DNA of 64,000 nucleotides, taken from Mucilaginibacter galii (lineage in GTDB: Bacteria; Bacteroidota; Bacteroidia; Sphingobacteriales; Sphingobacteriaceae). This document shows positions 27,010 through 35,073 of the stretch, piece after piece. The stretch is from contig NZ_BMDO01000002.1 in the NCBI RefSeq assembly GCF_014635825.1, positions 62,001 through 126,000 of the forward strand. The letters are read 5' to 3'. Within the stretch, counting starts at the first letter, position 1. Every line of letters begins with the position of its first letter. A model generated the notes under the pieces. It ran no database searches and was not told the DNA's origin. It worked only from the letters and a program-made list of their open reading frames with translations. The position numbers and the translations under genes are program-made.

Positions 27010-28398
27010 ATGGCAACACCAAACGAGCAAGCCTTAAATGAAACCTCATCGGCGCAAGGCTTTAAGCCCGCAGAGAAGGCTGCTGAACAAGAACTTACCT
27101 TAGCACAAAGTTTAGATAAACTGTCGAGAGTTGGAGGATTTGATTTATTGGAAACCACCATAGATGGTTTGCAAAACCTGAATCCTGAACGTAAGGCACG
27201 TAAGCAAATATTTTTAACCGACGACGAAAAGAAACTTGAGCGTGAAGAGCTTAAACAAAAGTTAAACCAATGGATAAATGCACTGGAAACAGGTACTTCT
27301 GTTGGCGAAATGGTTGAAAATAGCACCGAGAACCTTCAGCTTGCCGAGGAAAACTTAAATAAAAACGTTCATAACGTATTGGAAAGCACCCGCGAACTAG
27401 AGCAGGCTTACCGCTCGCTGCATTTGTTCTACAAGAACACCGAGGCTGATAAGGTTAAGAATGTAACCATCATGAATGCCTCGCTCGATCAGTTGAAAGA
27501 GCTGGACAACCCTAGATTTATTGAGTATGTAGGCGACGAACTTAAGCAGAATTATGACCGTTTAGATCTGCGCCAAAACTATTCTATCATGGTAGTTCCC
27601 GGTTACCTGGGTTCTAACAAAGTGGTAGAACGTTGGTCAAAAATGGCTTTCGATAACAAAGTGATGCTGGTAACCGATTTTGCCGATCTTGACCAGCCAG
27701 ATGATGTGGTAGATTTATTTACCTCTGCTAACCTGACCGGTGGTGATGCCTTCAAATCAAACACCATCATGACCTGTAACTGGATGGTTGGACGCAGCAA
27801 GGTAGCCGAAGTAGGCGAAGAAGAAGATTTATATGTACCGGCATCTGCAGCTTTAGCTGGCAAAATGTATTATACCTTAATGTCGCAAGTTACGGCTGGT
27901 AAAAAACATGGTGCTATAAACGAGGTTGATGGCGTACGTTTCGATTTAAAGAAGAGCGAAATCTCGCATTTGGAAAGAATTGGTTTAGTGCCTATGGTTA
28001 ACGAGTATGGTAAAGTGATGGCCTTTTCTGCTAAAACTTTATTCAATGGCGATAACATAGGCTTACAAACCTACTCCGTAGTACGTGTATTCGATTACAT
28101 TACCAAAGTACTGTTTGACTTCCTGAACAGACGTGCCTTTGAAAACTGGACTTCTAAAACGGAGCAGGACTTACGCTCGCAGATCGTAAAGTTCCTTGAC
28201 AATATTCAAGGCCCGGACCGCCTGATAGAACGCTTTAAGATCATCAAATTTGAGCGTGACGAGGTGCAGAAAGACAGAATACACCTGGACATTAACATTA
28301 CTCCTTATTTCCCCGCCAAAAGCTTCGTAGTTAAGCTGGATGGACACAAGGGAGAAGACGGTAGCGCGACCTGGAATACAGATTATAAGCAACAATAG
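27010..28398 (+). CDS. tssC: T6SS sheath large subunit TssC
   Basis: The 462-residue protein matches TssC/VipB. Visible features: a Gln/Glu-rich N-terminal arm, LRQNYSIMVVPGYLG in the core, and the C-terminal strand block (IVKFLDNIQGPDRLIERF then VQKDRIHLDINITPYFP) that ends in the sheath hand-shake strands (FVVKLDGHKG). TssB and TssC intertwine their strands to form the tube-surrounding sheath. It is the last gene of the tssQ-C operon, closed by a terminator at 28411. Confidence 0.92.
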   Translation: MATPNEQALNETSSAQGFKPAEKAAEQELTLAQSLDKLSRVGGFDLLETTIDGLQNLNPERKARKQIFLTDDEKKLEREELKQKLNQWINALETGTSVGEMVENSTENLQLAEENLNKNVHNVLESTRELEQAYRSLHLFYKNTEADKVKNVTIMNASLDQLKELDNPRFIEYVGDELKQNYDRLDLRQNYSIMVVPGYLGSNKVVERWSKMAFDNKVMLVTDFADLDQPDDVVDLFTSANLTGGDAFKSNTIMTCNWMVGRSKVAEVGEEEDLYVPASAALAGKMYYTLMSQVTAGKKHGAINEVDGVRFDLKKSEISHLERIGLVPMVNEYGKVMAFSAKTLFNGDNIGLQTYSVVRVFDYITKVLFDFLNRRAFENWTSKTEQDLRSQIVKFLDNIQGPDRLIERFKIIKFERDEVQKDRIHLDINITPYFPAKSFVVKLDGHKGEDGSATWNTDYKQQ

Positions 28399-28410
28399 TT
28401 GTAGTTTATT

Positions 28411-28450
28411 AAATAACCCGTGTTGGTATACAACATGGGTTATTTAATTT
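28411..28450 (+). terminator. Terminator of the tssQ-tssC operon
   Basis: AAATAACCCGTGTTG (28411-28425) pairs with CAACATGGGTTATTT (28431-28445), one wobble, around a 5-nt loop; an AT-rich T-containing tail follows. The stem is long and symmetrical and so may act on both strands. Confidence 0.8.
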
Positions 28451-28514
28451 ATGTTAAAGGCAAGTTAACAAGCGGTTGCCTTTATTGTTATTATCTGTAA
28501 TTTTGTGTGGTAAC

Positions 28515-29084
28515 ATGAAGCAGGTAGTAATTATAAACGCAGACATAAACCGGGGCGAAATAACCCAGGCCCTTATTAATGCCTACCGTGAGGGAGCCGA
28601 AAGCGTACAAGCCGTTGTCAAAGAAATTATAATCACTAATTTACGGTTTAACCCTAACCAGCAACTGCCAGACAGATCTGCCGAAATGGAGCCTGATTTG
28701 GCCGATGCGGTAAAAAAGCTTAAATGGGCCAGCCACGTAGTTGTTTTTTGCCCGGTTTTTAAAGAGTCTATCAATTTTAAGATCAAAGGTTTTTTCGACC
28801 GTGTATTTTTACCGCACCGGGTGTTTGTTTCCAATACCGATTATTTCGATAGTGATTTTTCTGGAAGCTCCGCGCGTATAGTCTCTATTTTGGATGAAGA
28901 AGCCTGGAAAGACTGGCAAACTACGCAACGAGCAACTTACCTATCCATCAAGCGCTCAGTGCTTGAAAAGCGCAATATTAAACCAGTATATACCAGTACC
29001 GTTGGTTACCTGTATGCGTTAGAAAATGAGTATGCTCAAAAGTGGCTGAAAAAGCTATTTAACTTCGGCGCAAAAATTCTTTAA
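28515..29084 (+). CDS. Flavodoxin-fold NAD(P)H dehydrogenase-like protein
   Basis: The 189-residue protein starts KQVVIINADINRGEITQAL, a flavodoxin-like first strand and phosphate loop, and contains WASHVVVFCPVF (strand 4) followed by FKIKGFFDRVFLP, the usual 'K-x-x-x-D-R-v' of the NQO/MdaB quinone-reductase family. It should bind FMN or FAD in the cytosol and reduce quinones. The Met at 28515 gives the natural start; an upstream Met would add a hydrophobic extension. It lies inside the T6SS locus, between the sheath and hcp, but has no known secretion role and may be a passenger. Confidence 0.8.
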   Translation: MKQVVIINADINRGEITQALINAYREGAESVQAVVKEIIITNLRFNPNQQLPDRSAEMEPDLADAVKKLKWASHVVVFCPVFKESINFKIKGFFDRVFLPHRVFVSNTDYFDSDFSGSSARIVSILDEEAWKDWQTTQRATYLSIKRSVLEKRNIKPVYTSTVGYLYALENEYAQKWLKKLFNFGAKIL

Positions 29085-29198
29085 AAAATAATTACCGCGT
29101 AATAATATTTCTTTAAAACAATATATCTTCCTGTTTGTAGTTAATACATACGATAAGCCGGTGGTCGGTTTATTATTATAACCTCAAAATTTATCGTT

Positions 29199-29600
29199 AT
29201 GGCTTTCAAAGCAAGATTAAATTTTTCGGGCAAAGAGTACGATGTGCTTAATTGCTCTTACGCGTTAAACCGTGATGTAGACTCAAAAGGACGCCCGTCT
29301 TCAGGAGTTTACGGTGGTACTATCGATATCGAAGTTGAATCGACAGAAGACACCTCGGTAATCGAATCAATGGTAAACAATCAGTATAAGCCACTTGCAG
29401 GCACCTTGCTGATCAAGAAATCTGAAGAAGATTCTAAAATGAAAGAGCTGACCTTTGAGGATGCTTACATTGTTAAATACTCTGAAGGTTTAAACATTGT
29501 TGGTGATACCCCAATGAGTTACAAATTCACTATATCTGCACGCAAGCTTAAATTAGGCAATGCAGAACATGTGAACGACTGGCCGGGTGTTAACGCCTAA
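29199..29600 (+). CDS. tssD: Hcp tube protein, copy 1
   Basis: The 133-residue protein has the Bacteroidota Hcp pattern: MAFKAR start, a beta-rich fold with YALNRDVDSKGRPSSGVYGG near residue 22, a helix over STEDTSVIESMVNNQ, and a final NAEHVNDWPG. It forms the hexameric ring tube ejected by the sheath. It is about three quarters identical, by eye, to the neighbouring copy at 29677. Two Hcps in one locus suggest separate effector loading. Confidence 0.93.
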   Translation: MAFKARLNFSGKEYDVLNCSYALNRDVDSKGRPSSGVYGGTIDIEVESTEDTSVIESMVNNQYKPLAGTLLIKKSEEDSKMKELTFEDAYIVKYSEGLNIVGDTPMSYKFTISARKLKLGNAEHVNDWPGVNA

Positions 29601-29676
29601 GCTAAGCAGCTTATAGTAAATTGGGCCGCGCTTATTCGGCGTGAGTCTTATCATAAACCATTTAACATTTATTATT

Positions 29677-30069
29677 ATGGCTTTCAAAGCAAGAATCAAT
29701 ATAGGTTCAAAAGAATTCGACGTATTGCAGTGCAGCTATGCGTTAAGCAGAGATGTTGATGCGAAAGGTCGCCCATCATCAGGTGTATACGGTGGTACTA
29801 TTCAGGTTGAAGTAGAGTCTACCGAAGATACCTCGGTTATCGAATCGATGGTTAACAACCAATACAAACCACTTAGCGGAACTATTACCTTCAAAAAATC
29901 TGAAGAGGATGCTAAAATGAAAGAATTAACCTTTCAGGACGGCTACATTATTCAGTATAACGAAGGATTATCGATCATTGGTAATTCGCCAATGTCTTTA
30001 AGTTTTGTGATTTCGGCACGTACCTTGAAAATTGGTAATGCCGAGCACGAAAACGACTGGCCTAAATAA
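29677..30069 (+). CDS. tssD: Hcp tube protein, copy 2
   Basis: The 130-residue protein is a tandem paralogue of the one just upstream. Shared blocks include GRPSSGVYGGTI, EVESTEDTSVIESMVNNQYK and NAEH-NDWP; differences are concentrated in the strands facing the tube lumen or the ring interface (for example LLIKK versus ITFKK). I use the Met at 29677 because it aligns with the first copy; a longer frame upstream adds 12 unrelated residues. A strong terminator follows, so the two hcp genes form their own transcript for high expression. Confidence 0.93.
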   Translation: MAFKARINIGSKEFDVLQCSYALSRDVDAKGRPSSGVYGGTIQVEVESTEDTSVIESMVNNQYKPLSGTITFKKSEEDAKMKELTFQDGYIIQYNEGLSIIGNSPMSLSFVISARTLKIGNAEHENDWPK

Positions 30070-30098
30070 GAATAGCCAACATTAAGATACTTAATGAG

Positions 30099-30135
30099 AC
30101 GGAGAGGATGGAAAGAATCTTCTCCGTTTTTTATT
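30099..30135 (+). terminator. Terminator after the hcp pair
   Basis: ACGGAGAGGAT (30099-30109) pairs with ATCTTCTCCGT (30117-30127), followed by six T. It separates the hcp genes from the effector genes that follow. Confidence 0.87.
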
Positions 30136-30157
30136 TCCGATCAGTTCTCTTATTCTT

Positions 30158-31060
30158 ATGAAAAAGAAAAGGACAGTTAAGCACATTTCCCCAACCATTA
30201 AAAAGAAGGTAAAATCTATAGCCCCAACGGCAATGGAGTACATTATGCTTTTTAATACCTGCGAAATAAAGAAAGAAAAGATAGCGGAGATTGATAAGGT
30301 TATTGATGAAAAGATCGTAGTAAACCGAAACAGGTACGAGGGTGTAAGTAATTTAGTAAAAGGCGGCGGCGTTAATAATACTTCGTTATTTGGTAGTCAG
30401 CCTTTATTTCAATCTTCGTATATCCCGTTTTACAATCGTTTCAATACAACGCCAGCTACCGTTGGTTCAGCATTTAACGTTAATCCTTTCAGTAATCCTA
30501 AATCAACGCAAGATATTTTTGCCAGCCGAACAGCAGATGTATTCAGCAATAATTTTGTGGATAACAGCAATGTTTTTGGCCTGAACAGGGATATTTTTTC
30601 GGGTAGTACTTTTACTAATGGTGCAGGCGTGCCTTGGTATTTCATAGCCTGTGTGCATTATCTCGAGTGCTCCTTCAGCTTTAAAAAGCATTTGCATAAC
30701 GGTGACCCTTTAACCGGGTATACTGTGCACGTGCCTGCTCACCGTCCTAAAGTTGGCCATGCGCCACCATTTAATTTTGAAGAAAGTGCGGTAGATGCTA
30801 TTAAGCTCATGAAATATGATCATGTTACCAATTGGAGTTTACCATTTATTCTGTTAAAGCTTGAGGGTTACAACGGTTTTGGGTATAACAGGAAAGGGAT
30901 CCGCACACCTTATTTATGGAGTTACTCTAACCATTATACCAAGGGTAAATACGTTAAAGACGGTGTTTACGATGCCAACGCCGTGTCGAGTCAATTGGGA
31001 GCAGCAGTCATATTGAAAAGAATGGAGCAGCGGGCCTTAATTAACATACCCAGAAATTAG
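30158..31060 (+). CDS. Lysozyme-family (COG5526-like) T6SS effector candidate
   Basis: The 300-residue protein resembles the 'lysozyme family protein' group COG5526. Residues 24-66 give the N-terminal half (YIMLFNTCEI ... VVNRNRYEGVSNLV). The core runs from residue 157: GVPWYFIACVHYLECSFSF, HLHNGDPLTGYTV, LKLEGYNGFGY, PYLWSYSNHYTKGKY and VSSQLGAAVILKRM. Glu170 in the HYLE motif is the likely catalytic acid. No signal peptide is present, so it would need the T6SS to reach a target cell's periplasm, where it should cut peptidoglycan glycan strands. Residues about 71-153 are an Asn/Phe/Gly/Ser-rich insertion that splits the domain. It lies between hcp and vgrG and is followed after 6 bp by a lipoprotein gene, the expected place for its immunity protein. 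Confidence 0.75.
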   Translation: MKKKRTVKHISPTIKKKVKSIAPTAMEYIMLFNTCEIKKEKIAEIDKVIDEKIVVNRNRYEGVSNLVKGGGVNNTSLFGSQPLFQSSYIPFYNRFNTTPATVGSAFNVNPFSNPKSTQDIFASRTADVFSNNFVDNSNVFGLNRDIFSGSTFTNGAGVPWYFIACVHYLECSFSFKKHLHNGDPLTGYTVHVPAHRPKVGHAPPFNFEESAVDAIKLMKYDHVTNWSLPFILLKLEGYNGFGYNRKGIRTPYLWSYSNHYTKGKYVKDGVYDANAVSSQLGAAVILKRMEQRALINIPRN

Positions 31061-31066
31061 ACCGGT

Positions 31067-31672
31067 ATGAGTTGGGTTAAGAAGATTAGCTATCATATTG
31101 CTTTGCTCTTGTTAGTGCAAACAGCTTTAGGTTGCAATAATAAACAACCACAAAATCAGGAACCGGCCAGGAGCGTCGCTGTTGTTGATAAACCTAGGGC
31201 TGTTAACGATAATTCCGTAGGGGATGAGGAATTATTCAGGAACTGTCTGACAAAATTTAAGAATGCTGTAAAGGCTCAGAATAAAGCAGGGATAAAAAGC
31301 GTATTCAATTTTCCTTTACAAACATTACCTCAATGGGCCAACGATGAAATAAAGAACTCGACAATTAGGCCACAGGATGGAATGATTAAGCAAACTGAGT
31401 TCTTAACCTATTTTAATGATATTTTTACCAAAGATGCTACAAAGCTAATCGTGGCAAGCAAAGAAGATGATTTATCGGAGATCGAAAAAAGCACTTCAGA
31501 AAACTATTATATAACCTTACAACAAGTAACTGATAAAGGAAGTACCTTATTTGAGTTGCAAAAACAGTACATGCAGGACAACGGCCAGGAAACCTCATTT
31601 GGATTTGTGTTTGGAAAAGTTAGAGGTACCTACAAGATTATAAGCTATTACCGTCCCTGGCCTTTAAAGTAA
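31067..31672 (+). CDS. Lipoprotein, candidate immunity to the lysozyme-like effector
   Basis: The 201-residue protein has a signal peptide ending in a lipobox (QTALGC, Cys at about residue 23), then a Pro/Gln-rich linker and a 150-residue soluble domain. Immunity proteins of periplasm-acting T6SS effectors are typically periplasmic or lipid-anchored and are encoded directly downstream of their effector. This one starts 6 bp after the lysozyme-like gene. The family is not recognised, so the immunity role is an inference from topology and position. Confidence 0.6.
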   Translation: MSWVKKISYHIALLLLVQTALGCNNKQPQNQEPARSVAVVDKPRAVNDNSVGDEELFRNCLTKFKNAVKAQNKAGIKSVFNFPLQTLPQWANDEIKNSTIRPQDGMIKQTEFLTYFNDIFTKDATKLIVASKEDDLSEIEKSTSENYYITLQQVTDKGSTLFELQKQYMQDNGQETSFGFVFGKVRGTYKIISYYRPWPLK

Positions 31673-31690
31673 CACACTAAGCCTCATACC

Positions 31691-33568
31691 ATGGAAACCA
31701 AGATAAAAATTGATATTAGCATAGAGGGTACGCCCATAACGCACTTTTCGAGTTTTAACCTGGATCAGCGCTTTAACGAGCATCATACCTTTCAGCTGCG
31801 TTTTAACCACGATCAGATTGAAAATACTAATAAAATCACGCTCGAGCGGTCAAAAGACTTTATTGGGAAAAACCTGACCGTTCAATTTGGCAGGGGCGAA
31901 GATTATGAGCACCAGTTCATCGGTAAAATAACCCGGGTAGAAATTGCTCAAAGTCACGGTTTTCAGGGTGATATTGTAGTGAGTGGATTTAGCCCCAGCA
32001 TACTTATAGATCGCGGACCCGATTTGGGCTCATACTTAAACAAAGATCTTAAAACCATTGTAGAAAAGGCAACAGCCGATGCGCCTCAAAATGATTTGAG
32101 CATGAGCATAGCACCTGCCTATACTTTGCCTATCGATTATATTATCCAGTATCGTGAAAGCGATTTTGAGTTCATCAATCGCCTATCGGCCGAGTATCAT
32201 GAGTGGTTCTATTATGATGGTGTGAAGCTGAATTTTGGTAAACCCGCCAAGCTGGACGAAGCTACACTCATTTACGGACGCGATTTGAATAGCTTGCAAT
32301 ACGGCATGCAAATAGCCCCCCTTAACTATAAAAAGTTCTCTTATCATTCGCAACAAGATGAGCTGCTTAGTTCGCAACCTTCGGGCAATAGTGGTGGTTC
32401 TCCCGATCTTTCTCATGCTATCGACGCTTCAAACCAGGTATACAGCAAGAGCTATAACGAACCGCTGGAAGTAAGGGTAAATTCGCAGAAGGAGATAGAC
32501 ACCTTTGTAAACGATGAGCACAAAGCCATTGTATCTGAGCTGTTAAACATTATGGGCAATGGCGATAATCCGCGCGTTAAGCTGGGCAGTATTGTAAGTA
32601 TCAGTACCAGTATGCGCGGCATTACCGGCTTTGAGGTGCAAGATTTTGGCAAGTTTTTAGTTACAGCCGTATATCACCAGTTAGATGGCGTTGGGCATTA
32701 TCAAAATACATTTGAAGGTGTATCGGCCGATAGCGAAAAACTATCAGTTAAGCAAGCACAAAAGCCATCGCCCGATATGCAGTTAGCCATTGTATTAGAT
32801 AACGATGATCCTAAAAAACAAGGACGGGTTAAAGTGCAGTTTAAATGGCAATGTACCTCCAATGATCCTACCGAGTGGTTACGTGTTATGAGCCCCAATG
32901 CTGGCCATGGCGACACCGGCAAAAACCGTGGCTTTTTAGTGGTGCCCGAAAAGGGCGACCAGGTTATTGTAGCCTTTGAAGAAGGCAACGTTGCAAGACC
33001 CGTAATTATGGGTAGTGTATACCACGGCAATAATGTAGATAGCAGTGGTTTTGTAAATAGTAATATCAAAGGTATGACCTCCAGAAGAGGCAGTACCCTA
33101 ATATTTAATGATGACAGGCATCACCTTACTTTAGGAACTAACAAAGCCAATTACATCAAGATTCAAAACGGGGAACAGTTTTTAACAGCAGAGGCCGGCA
33201 GCAAAATTGTTGTTCATACCGGTAGCAGTACCATAACACTCGATAAAGACGGCAATATTTCAATATCCGGAAAAAATATAAGCATATTAGGTACACAAAG
33301 CGTAGATATTCAATCACCTAAAATCACAATGGGCAACCTGGCTCCTGCCGAGGGCGCAACCAAAGAGCAAACGGCAGCAGCAACCAACACCATTGACATC
33401 AAAGCTAAGAAGATTGATATTGAAGCGGAGAACGAGTTAAAAGAGCATGCACAGGTTATTAGATCTGATTCAAAGCTGATGACAAAAATTAAGGCAGGCA
33501 GCTACATAGAAGTTGATGGCGGTAAGGTTACCGATATTAAAGGTTCAACAGCGGTTAGAATTAATTAA
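31691..33568 (+). CDS. tssI: T6SS spike protein VgrG/TssI
   Basis: The 625-residue protein contains the gp27-like N-terminal region (about 1-340, with FSSFNLDQRFNEHHTFQLRF and FEFINRLSAEYHEWFYYDG) and a gp5-like OB fold from about 365 (GRVKVQFKWQC ... WLRVMSPNAG ... VIVAFEEGNVARPVIMGSVY). The C-terminal beta-helix repeats from about 480 (IVVHTGSSTITLDKDGNISI, ISILGTQSVDIQSPKITM) form the spike needle. VgrG sits at the tip of the Hcp tube, capped by PAAR, whose gene starts 6 bp after it. No extra effector domain is visible. Confidence 0.93.
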   Translation: METKIKIDISIEGTPITHFSSFNLDQRFNEHHTFQLRFNHDQIENTNKITLERSKDFIGKNLTVQFGRGEDYEHQFIGKITRVEIAQSHGFQGDIVVSGFSPSILIDRGPDLGSYLNKDLKTIVEKATADAPQNDLSMSIAPAYTLPIDYIIQYRESDFEFINRLSAEYHEWFYYDGVKLNFGKPAKLDEATLIYGRDLNSLQYGMQIAPLNYKKFSYHSQQDELLSSQPSGNSGGSPDLSHAIDASNQVYSKSYNEPLEVRVNSQKEIDTFVNDEHKAIVSELLNIMGNGDNPRVKLGSIVSISTSMRGITGFEVQDFGKFLVTAVYHQLDGVGHYQNTFEGVSADSEKLSVKQAQKPSPDMQLAIVLDNDDPKKQGRVKVQFKWQCTSNDPTEWLRVMSPNAGHGDTGKNRGFLVVPEKGDQVIVAFEEGNVARPVIMGSVYHGNNVDSSGFVNSNIKGMTSRRGSTLIFNDDRHHLTLGTNKANYIKIQNGEQFLTAEAGSKIVVHTGSSTITLDKDGNISISGKNISILGTQSVDIQSPKITMGNLAPAEGATKEQTAAATNTIDIKAKKIDIEAENELKEHAQVIRSDSKLMTKIKAGSYIEVDGGKVTDIKGSTAVRIN

Positions 33569-33573
33569 GTATT

Positions 33574-34647
33574 ATGGCAAGAAGACTAGCTGCCAGGATG
33601 GTTATTGATAAAGGTGCTCACCAAGGGCCTATCAAAACATCGTGCAAAAATGTGTTAATCGGAGGCTTTTTAGCCGCGTGTAAAGGTGATGCTTTAACCT
33701 GTTCGGCACATGGGGAAGCTTCGATAGTTGAAGGTTCGGCAACTGTTTACATCAATGGCAGGCCCGCTGCCCGTAAAGATGATAAAACAAGTTGTGGTAC
33801 ACCACCCGAGCTAACGCCACCTGTTGGGCCTCAAGCGGCTAAAGATCAATATAACTTTATTAGTGTAATACCTAAAGATAAAAGCAGGGAGGATGGTACC
33901 GCAAAAGCCAGTACAGATCATGTTGATATTAAAGTATTGAATGCTTACGCTAATATGAAAGATAAAGACAAGGACGGTAAGCTTGATTACCTAAATTCTG
34001 GTGCGGTATTAGCAGAAACTACTTTTAAAGGAGATGGTTATATTGGCGCGAATAACGATACAAACCTGAAAGGAAATATTGGTTTTTCGGTGGCTAAAGG
34101 TGAAGTTAATTCGGGTTCATACGATGGAAATAACGGCCTGTATGGCACCGAGTCAGAATACAAAGCCAGCGTACTTTCTGGAAAGGCTGAAGGAGGCATA
34201 GGTGATGCGTACAGTTCTACAAGTGGTGCCGTAACTGCCGATGTGTTGTATTCTGAATCAAGAGTAGAAGCTGTTACTTATACCGGAGGCCCGGATAAGC
34301 GGTATGGAGTACAATTAGAAGCTTCAACCGATGAAGGGGCAATGAGGGTAGAGGCCAGTGGTGAAAATAACACTTTGGGTATCATAAAAACAAAGGGGAA
34401 AATTGGTTTAATGGGTGGAGCAGGAGCTATTGGCGGAAAGGGAGGATATTATCTGGATCTTGATGATATGGAAATTGGTGCTAACGTAGGCGGTGAATTG
34501 GCTTTAGAATTAGGACTTAAATTCGATTTGTCGGTAGCAATTTCTATTAAGCCCATATGGGACCTTATAACTGGAAAGGGTTATACTTCTGTAACAGCTA
34601 TACCGGGAGTTGTACTCACCGGATGCAAAAACGTACTGATCGGATAA
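33574..34647 (+). CDS. PAAR-domain protein with glycine-rich C-terminal effector-like domain
   Basis: The 357-residue protein has an N-terminal PAAR domain (about 1-85) with SCKNVLIGGF, CSAHGEASIVEGSATVYING, RPAARKDDKTSC; these fit PAAR's pattern of short strands and Cys/His tip ligands. After a linker, residues about 115-345 form a Gly/Ala/Ser-rich region, with LMGGAGAIGGKGG and a long amphipathic stretch (GGELALELGLKFDLSVAISI) that could insert in membranes. The last eight residues, GCKNVLIG, repeat the start of the PAAR motif. A membrane protein gene begins 1 nt after the stop, which suggests a toxin-immunity pair. The toxic activity is unproven. Confidence 0.75.
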   Translation: MARRLAARMVIDKGAHQGPIKTSCKNVLIGGFLAACKGDALTCSAHGEASIVEGSATVYINGRPAARKDDKTSCGTPPELTPPVGPQAAKDQYNFISVIPKDKSREDGTAKASTDHVDIKVLNAYANMKDKDKDGKLDYLNSGAVLAETTFKGDGYIGANNDTNLKGNIGFSVAKGEVNSGSYDGNNGLYGTESEYKASVLSGKAEGGIGDAYSSTSGAVTADVLYSESRVEAVTYTGGPDKRYGVQLEASTDEGAMRVEASGENNTLGIIKTKGKIGLMGGAGAIGGKGGYYLDLDDMEIGANVGGELALELGLKFDLSVAISIKPIWDLITGKGYTSVTAIPGVVLTGCKNVLIG

Positions 34648-34648
34648 T

Positions 34649-35068
34649 ATGAAAATTGTAATTTATATAGTCTACTTTTTAGTATTTACTTTTTGTTATT
34701 ACTTTTTAAATAAAAGGTTGCCCACTAAGTGGGTATTTATTTTATACCCATTAATATTTGTGGCCTCTATATATCCAATGAAACTTTGGTATAATTATGC
34801 CCACCCCATATACGGCGAAGCTCTTGCAGGCAGCTGGCTTAAAATTATATTAATGATGTTTGCCAGTTTGTGTGTATTTAACATAATATACGGCTTTGTT
34901 AGTATTGGGGTAAACACGCAGGTAAACTTTCAGCAAACATATGGCAATGCTCAGTCAAGCCCGATAAAAAACTTTATTGACAACGCTTCAAACCTTAAAG
35001 GCGCATTACACTTTTTATTTTATTTAGGGGGAGTAATCTTAATGGGTATTGCTACCGCCAAATACTAA
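34649..35068 (+). CDS. Four-helix membrane protein, candidate immunity to the PAAR effector
   Basis: The 139-residue protein has four hydrophobic segments (about residues 3-20, 26-45, 62-87 and 115-135). It has no signal for export beyond its membrane helices. Its ATG is 1 nt after the PAAR gene's TAA, giving tight translational coupling. Inner-membrane immunity proteins with a few helices are the rule for pore-forming colicins and for T6SS pore toxins, so this is the best candidate to protect against the upstream C-terminal domain. No sequence family is recognised. Confidence 0.6.
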   Translation: MKIVIYIVYFLVFTFCYYFLNKRLPTKWVFILYPLIFVASIYPMKLWYNYAHPIYGEALAGSWLKIILMMFASLCVFNIIYGFVSIGVNTQVNFQQTYGNAQSSPIKNFIDNASNLKGALHFLFYLGGVILMGIATAKY

Positions 35069-35073
35069 CTTAT

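Noticed and set aside
29130..29190. Attenuator hairpin upstream of the first hcp gene
   Set aside because: AAGCCG/CGGTTT gives only a weak 6-bp stem without a T-run; not enough support.
30390..30697. Overlapping frames on both strands within the lysozyme insertion
   Set aside because: The lysozyme frame is continuous with conserved blocks on both sides, so the insertion belongs to it.
33574..34647. Frameshift or truncation of the PAAR gene at the C-terminal repeat
   Set aside because: The frame is intact and the next gene's ATG is perfectly placed 1 nt downstream, so the stop looks genuine.
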